From the NCBI GenBank assembly GCA_002887195.1, contig PJAB01000259.1:1-31681 (forward strand): a stretch of DNA of 31,681 nucleotides, read 5' to 3'. A program made the position numbers and the translations under genes. Source of the stretch: Chrysochromulina parva. Its lineage: Eukaryota; Haptophyta; Prymnesiales; Chrysochromulinaceae. The notes under the pieces are model-generated. The model worked only from the letters and a program-made list of their open reading frames with translations, did not search any database and was not told where the DNA came from. Of this stretch, positions 27,285-31,681 are shown piece after piece. How positions within the stretch are numbered: position 1 is the first letter of the stretch; each line of letters begins with the position of its first letter.

Positions 27285-30200
27285 TCAATCGAGCGGGCGC
27301 GGCTCGGAAAGAGCTGCATCTGGCCGAACCTCATATCGAACCACGTAAGCAGGGTACGCCTTTTGATAGCGGCACACGATGTATTGCCGGCCGTACTTGT
27401 GGCCCTCGTCGACAAGAAGTTGCGCCTTCTCCTTTTCAGTTGGCGAGCCTGACAAACGGACAGCTTCAATCTCCGTCACGCCGCGGAGATCATCCTCGGT
27501 GCCCGTCCACGAATCGTACGGGATTCCGGTGCGCTCGTCTCTGGGCTCGCGCTCCAAACCTCGTGCGAGCCTAGCTCCATAGTCCTTGACGTTGCCCAGC
27601 ACGACCTTCGCCAGGACGATCTCCTTTCCACCCTCTTGTGCCACCCCGGGCCTCATCACGTCAGAGTATAGCGCGTGCTCGGCAAAGTAGACCCCAATGC
27701 CATACTTGTTGCCGTCCGTACCACGGAGCGCGGTTCCGATTGAGTATGTCGGATCGAACCCGTGCTCGCTCATGCACACAACGTCGGCAGGCGTGTTGCC
27801 GGTGCTGTGCCACAACTCGCGCTCGTTGCTCTGACCGCCGTTCTTCCGCGCAACCCCTATACGCTCCAAAGAATACTTGCGCCAGAGTTGCGCGTTCTGC
27901 ACGCGCTTTAGCCCAAGGATGCTCGCACCAGGCAAGCCCTTGGCCAGCAAGCTCGCCACATGCTCAAACTCAGGATTGGGCGCCGCGCTCACAAGTGAGG
28001 GCACCTCCACAAGCCGAGGCTTCTCCACGTCAGCACCCGCCTCTTCATCCCACGCGTCTGGAAGCGCCATGGACATCAACATGTGTGCGTGTTGGGCAGA
28101 AGAAGCTCGACTGGGGAAGGAGCTCGACTGGACAGAAGCAGCTCGACTGGGGAAGAAGCTGGACTGGGCAGAAGAAGCTCGACTGGCCTCCGGTACAGCA
28201 GCGGCGGCTGCGGGGTTGCCGACCAGTATCAATCGGAACTCGCGTTGGTGCGGCACGACCCCTGGCTGACTGATGATCGCCGTGCGCAGCGAACGCGATG
28301 AGCTCGGCCCTAGCTCGACCTCGCGTGGGATCATCTCGGACTGGCGCGTGTTGCACCATGGAGCGAACGTGACGAAAAGCTCTGGACAATCCTTCAGGGC
28401 GATCGTGACTGCCTTGCCACGACGAATGGTGACCTCTTTGTCATCGCCGACCTTGCAGAAACCGTAAAAGTGGTCGTCGTGGGGAGGGTCCTCATGCGCC
28501 GGGTGCAAGACGAAACGGAGGCTGCGAGGGGCCTCGGGATCGGTGGACGCAAACGCGGCCACGCCCACCGGTCGGTCGATGTAGGTTCGTGTAGACACAG
28601 CCCACGCAGCAGCTCCCGTCGCCACCAACAAAAGGGGCGCGATCTTCCACACGGAGAACGAGGTCACCTCGACCTCGGCGTACCCATCGCTCCAGAAGCA
28701 CCCACCTTCGACGAGCTGCATCTCGCTGTCCGGAGTCTCTGCTCGAAAGAAGGCGAGGTGCCCCAGCTGTTCCGCAGACGCGCGGTGCGGCATGCGCAGC
28801 AGAAGCGGGGATGGCACGTCGCCACCATGGGTGGCGGGGCCGGCAGCGGCGCCCGCAGCGGCGGCGGCGGGGTGCGCGATAATGTGGAGAGTCTCGCTCA
28901 AGGCACCCGCAGCGAGGTGGTGGTCGCTCGGAATGAGCTCGATGCGGAACATGTCCGCGCGCAACGGCCCTCCCCGAGAGCGCGAGGAACTGCGCAGCTC
29001 AACACCGTGAGGGAGCTGGAGGACCGACGCGGAAGCTTCGCCCTCAAGCCGTTGAGCGTCTCTACCGTCCGATTCGGCAAAATAGTGCACGTAATCGGCA
29101 TCTGCGGGGCGTTGAGCTTGCGCCACAGACGCCACCACGTCGGACGAGGCCACCGGCGTCGCCGGGCTTGCCACCGGGGGCGAACCACTGAGGGGGTCTG
29201 CCTTGCGGGCCGCTACGGCCGCTGCATTTGCGACTTCTTTGACGCTGAGGCGCGTGGTACCACGGTAGATCTCGTACGCCGCGTCGACGGTCCCGGCTGG
29301 CTCGTTCGTGATCCATGGATGCCCCTCGACTTCTTTGACGCTGAGGCGCGTGGTATAGTCGATGGTGAGCATGCCGTCGAGAAGGGACTTGAGAGCGGGC
29401 GAGAAGGTGTTAAGGTGTTGTTGCCTGTACATCTTGAAGGTGCTCTCGCAAACGCCGATGCCCTTGCGCTGATCCGCGGCAAGCGTTCTGAACCGCCGGC
29501 AAGTGTCCTTGGCCTCTTCCACGGGGAAAAAGCCCGACACGAGAGAGAAGGTCACGATCCCCATCGCCCACACGTCGAGCTTGAGAGGCGAGTAGCTTGG
29601 CTGGTGGTACACCTCCGGCGCTCGGTACGCAGGCCCGCCCGCCACGTCGGCGACGGCCCTCTCGATCACGTGGCCGTCCTCGCCAATCTGGGCGGGCCAG
29701 GGCAGGGGCGCGTGTCAACCACTCGTGAGAGAGGCGGAGGCCATTCATGGCGTGGAGAGGACGACTAGGGGGGAGGGGGCGGGAAGGGAAATGAGGGGAA
29801 TGAGATGGCGTGTGTGGGAGGCTAGGCTTACCTCGAGCTCAATTGCCGAACCAAAATCGATCACCTTCACGGCATTCGGGTCGGCCGCATGCAGCATGAT
29901 GTTCTCGAGCTTAAGGTCGCGGTGTACTATGCCCCTTGAGAACATGTGCGCAACGGCCTTGGCAAGCCTCGAGACGAAGGGCCATGCCGCACCTGCCGAG
30001 CGACGTGTTGAGCGACGCGGTGAGCATGAGGGCCCTTTGTATGCAGAGCCCTTTGAAGGGTGAACCGCAGCGAATATGCGCCGGAGATTATCCGGGAGCT
30101 GGTCAGGGGCACTTCAGCAGCAGGAAGCGGGCGGTTGTCGATGCGTACGTTCACTCAAGCGGCCACAGTCATTGAGGTGGTCGAAGAGCTCGCCACCCGT

Positions 30201-31679
30201 AGCCACCTCGAGGAAAAGCCAGCCCGTTGCGGCCTCCGGGGCCTCAACGCTGCCGTACAGCTCGATGATGCTGCCATGTTTGCCTACTCTTTGCAGCATC
30301 GCACGCTCCTTCTGGAAGTTCTCGATCTCTTGCTGGGTTGCAAGTCCGAGCTTCTTGGCTGCGCAATCCTTGGGTGCCTCTTCGCCGGTCTCACCCCTGT
30401 CCCTGCCACGATACACGATGCCGAAACCACCCTCTCGAATTGGGCGCGAGATGTCCACCACCCAACGGCTCTCGGGCTGCGTGTGCGGCACCGGGGTCCA
30501 GTTGGGTCGAGTTGGGTCGAGGAGAGTCCGCATAACGCTCATCACAGCCTGCGCCTGGCTGCTCAGATAGCGCATCTGGAAGCTCTCTGAGCCCAGTAGA
30601 CTGAGAGGCACCCATGCTGCAGATAGAATCCCATGTAGTGGCAGCAGATTTTCAATGCCTTCTGGTGGCCGCCGCAAATGCTGGATGCGCTCTGCGAGCT
30701 TGTCATCTGTCGTTTCAGAGACGAACAGTGCCATCTTGGTGGCTCCAACCCACGCAACGTGCGATGGTGGCGTTGTAGGCATTTGTGCTAAGCCGCCTGT
30801 CCCGTCAATAGCTTCCTGGCATGCGCATTCCCAGGCGCTCTCTTCCTTGCGATTGCGTTTGCCTGCAGGGAAGCACAGAGTAACTTGTGCGCCGGGTTTG
30901 CTGCGGTCAAAGAGCATCAGCGCGCGGCCTTGATTCGTGAGGACTACTGAGGCCGCATGAAATCCGCGGACTTCGGGCTCACGAAGCGAGCCGACGTAGT
31001 CTTCACTCGAGATGGGTGGCTCCCTCTTCAGCTCATTCTTCAACGTTTTTAGTGCAGCTTGCTCACGTCGAACCTTAGCCTCTTGTTCGCCATGCCAGCC
31101 ATCAGGCCATGTACGCAACGCCTCGATCAGCCAGGTAGGCATGTGCTTATTCAGCCAGTCGTCGTCGCCGCCGCCGCCGCAGACGTTGAGGCTCGCAACG
31201 ATATTTGCAGCAAGCTGATCGTCGTCTTTTGAAAGCTTACCCGTGATCACGCCAGTCTCGACGAGCCTATCAACGTCGGCCTCTGACGAGGCCGGGGATG
31301 GAGGAGCCTTGGCCTTGCGGATCGACGACCTCATAAGGCTGGCGATCTCGCGGGTGATCACGCCAGTCTCGACGAGCCTGTCAACGTCGGCCTCTGACGA
31401 GGCCGGGGTTGGAGGAGCCTTGGCCTTGCGGATCGACGACTTCATAAGCTTGGCCATCTCGGGGGTGATCACGCCAGTCGCGACGAGCCTGTCAATGTCG
31501 GCCTCTGACGAGGCCGGGGTTGGAGGAGCCTTGGCCTTGCGGATCGACGACTTCATAAGCATGGCCATCTCAGGGGTGATCGCGCCAGTCGCGACGAGCC
31601 TGTCAACGTCGGCCTCTGACGAGGCCGGGGTTGGAGGAGCCTTGGCCTTGCGGATCGACGACTTCATAAGCTTGGCCAT
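27285..31679 (-). CDS. Nudix-like / protein kinase / ZU5-like / PARP multidomain protein, at least three exons (5' end outside window)
   Basis: Exons 31679-30149, 29992-29832 and 29687-27285 join in frame to at least 1364 residues (numbered from 31679). Residues 1-148 are four 37-residue repeats running off the window. Residues 236-390 are a Nudix-like domain whose box reads GKRNRKEESAWECACQEAI then DGTGG: the key Arg and two of the Glu are replaced, so hydrolysis is doubtful. The kinase spans about 408-680: Gly-rich GGFGIVYRG, Lys442, HRDLKLEN from 534, DFG 556-558, APE 587-589 and GHPWI near the end, all catalytic residues present. Residues about 780-915 resemble a ZU5 end (LLLRMPH, then VEVTSFSVWKI), followed by a 20-residue hydrophobic stretch. 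The PARP domain (about 1185-1350) has His1191 and Tyr1231, with Gln1332 in place of the third-position Glu, which favours mono-ADP-ribosylation. The role is unknown. Confidence 0.82.
29232..29355 (-). repeat. Pair of 28-bp direct repeats at the end of the kinase domain
   Basis: 29232-29259 and 29328-29355 are identical (offset 96 bp) and both encode TTRLSVKEV in the same frame. One copy belongs to the kinase C-terminal helix before GHPWI; the other follows 32 residues later. Confidence 0.9.
29688..29831 (-). other. Intron (144 bp) in the Nudix-kinase-PARP gene
   Basis: The donor is GAG|GTAAGC at 29831 and the acceptor CCGCCCAG|ATT at 29688, phase 0. It joins DFGSAIELE to IGEDGHVIERAVADVAGG and GPAYRAPEV, the expected activation segment order. 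Confidence 0.85.
29993..30148 (-). other. Intron (156 bp) in the Nudix-kinase-PARP gene
   Basis: The donor is GTACGC at 30148 and the acceptor CTCGGCAG at 29993. A phase 1 codon is completed to Arg, giving GRLSERAAWPFVSRLAKAVA before HMFSRGIVHRDLK, the expected kinase helix E and catalytic loop. The donor hexamer equals that of the PTAR1-like intron. Confidence 0.85.
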
Positions 31680-31681
31680 CT
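31236..31681 (-). repeat. 111-bp coding tandem repeats (37 residues each), at least four copies, running off the window
   Basis: The period is exactly 111 bp (matching sites at 31260, 31371, 31482 and 31593). Each unit encodes a basic stretch SSIRKAKAPPTPASSEAD and a short helical DRLVATGAITPEMA segment. The latter recalls the LxxLxxxGxIT pattern of SHOCT-like helices. Copies differ by few bases, and the most C-terminal copy is the most divergent. Confidence 0.95.

Noticed and set aside
31236..31681. CRISPR-like array
   Set aside because: The 111-bp units are contiguous coding repeats with no unique spacers, in a eukaryotic gene.
1..31681. tRNA, rRNA or transposon genes
   Set aside because: No cloverleaf-like segment, rRNA-like stretch, transposase or reverse transcriptase motif was seen in any frame. 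Only simple and local duplications are present.

Overview
The window is nuclear DNA of a GC-rich, intron-containing unicellular eukaryote, most likely a microalga. A haptophyte or a similar GC-rich alga fits best, but this cannot be proven from the sequence alone. The evidence is: GT-AG introns that can be placed by reading frame and domain continuity; eukaryote-only families (TFIIS N-terminal domain, PTAR1-like prenyltransferase alpha repeats, a twin CX9C mitochondrial protein, a JMJD6-like hydroxylase, an EF-hand/WD40 protein of the WDR49/WDR64 type, PARP and protein kinase domains); Ala/Gly-rich low-complexity tracts; no operons; no prokaryotic signals.

Layout, left to right. The 3' end of an unrecognised low-complexity protein (to 1051) is followed by a SecA-type DEAD motor fused to a vWA domain (1341-3881). 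A convergent gap leads to a kinase-coiled coil-PARP protein on the minus strand (4720-7218). From 7.7 to 14.4 kb the genes are small and tightly packed: an RsuA/RluE-type pseudouridine synthase with an exact in-frame 99-bp tandem duplication, a TFIIS-N (LW domain) protein with one intron, a small Cys/His protein, a JmjC oxygenase, a small membrane protein, a PTAR1-like protein with a 79-bp intron, and a twin CX9C protein. A secreted-type right-handed beta-helix protein in three exons (14650-17811) and a 1641-residue EF-hand/WD40 protein (18000-22925) follow. On the minus strand lie a TPR-DUF4470 protein (23755-26862) and a very large multidomain gene (27285 to beyond 31681).

The most notable content is that last gene. 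Three reading frames join through two canonical introns (156 and 144 bp) that restore an uninterrupted kinase domain. The product carries 37-residue tandem repeats, a degenerate Nudix domain, a Ser/Thr-type kinase with all key residues, a beta-rich ZU5-like segment and a PARP catalytic domain. About 20 kb away, the kinase-PARP gene at 4720-7218 has the opposite catalytic pattern: a kinase with altered HRD and DFG motifs and a PARP with a full H-Y-E triad, against an intact kinase and an H-Y-Q PARP in the large gene. Together with the SecA/vWA fusion, this suggests a little-described set of kinase/ADP-ribosylation proteins. That functional link is inference.

Smaller points: two introns of unrelated genes carry the same 10-bp CCTCTGAGTA-type periodicity; one beta-helix intron holds a copy of the end of its preceding exon; two genes share TTGAC repeats upstream; and one divergent gene pair has start codons only about 43 bp apart. 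Convergent and divergent gene order alternates with short gaps, so several intergenic stretches are probably shared promoters.
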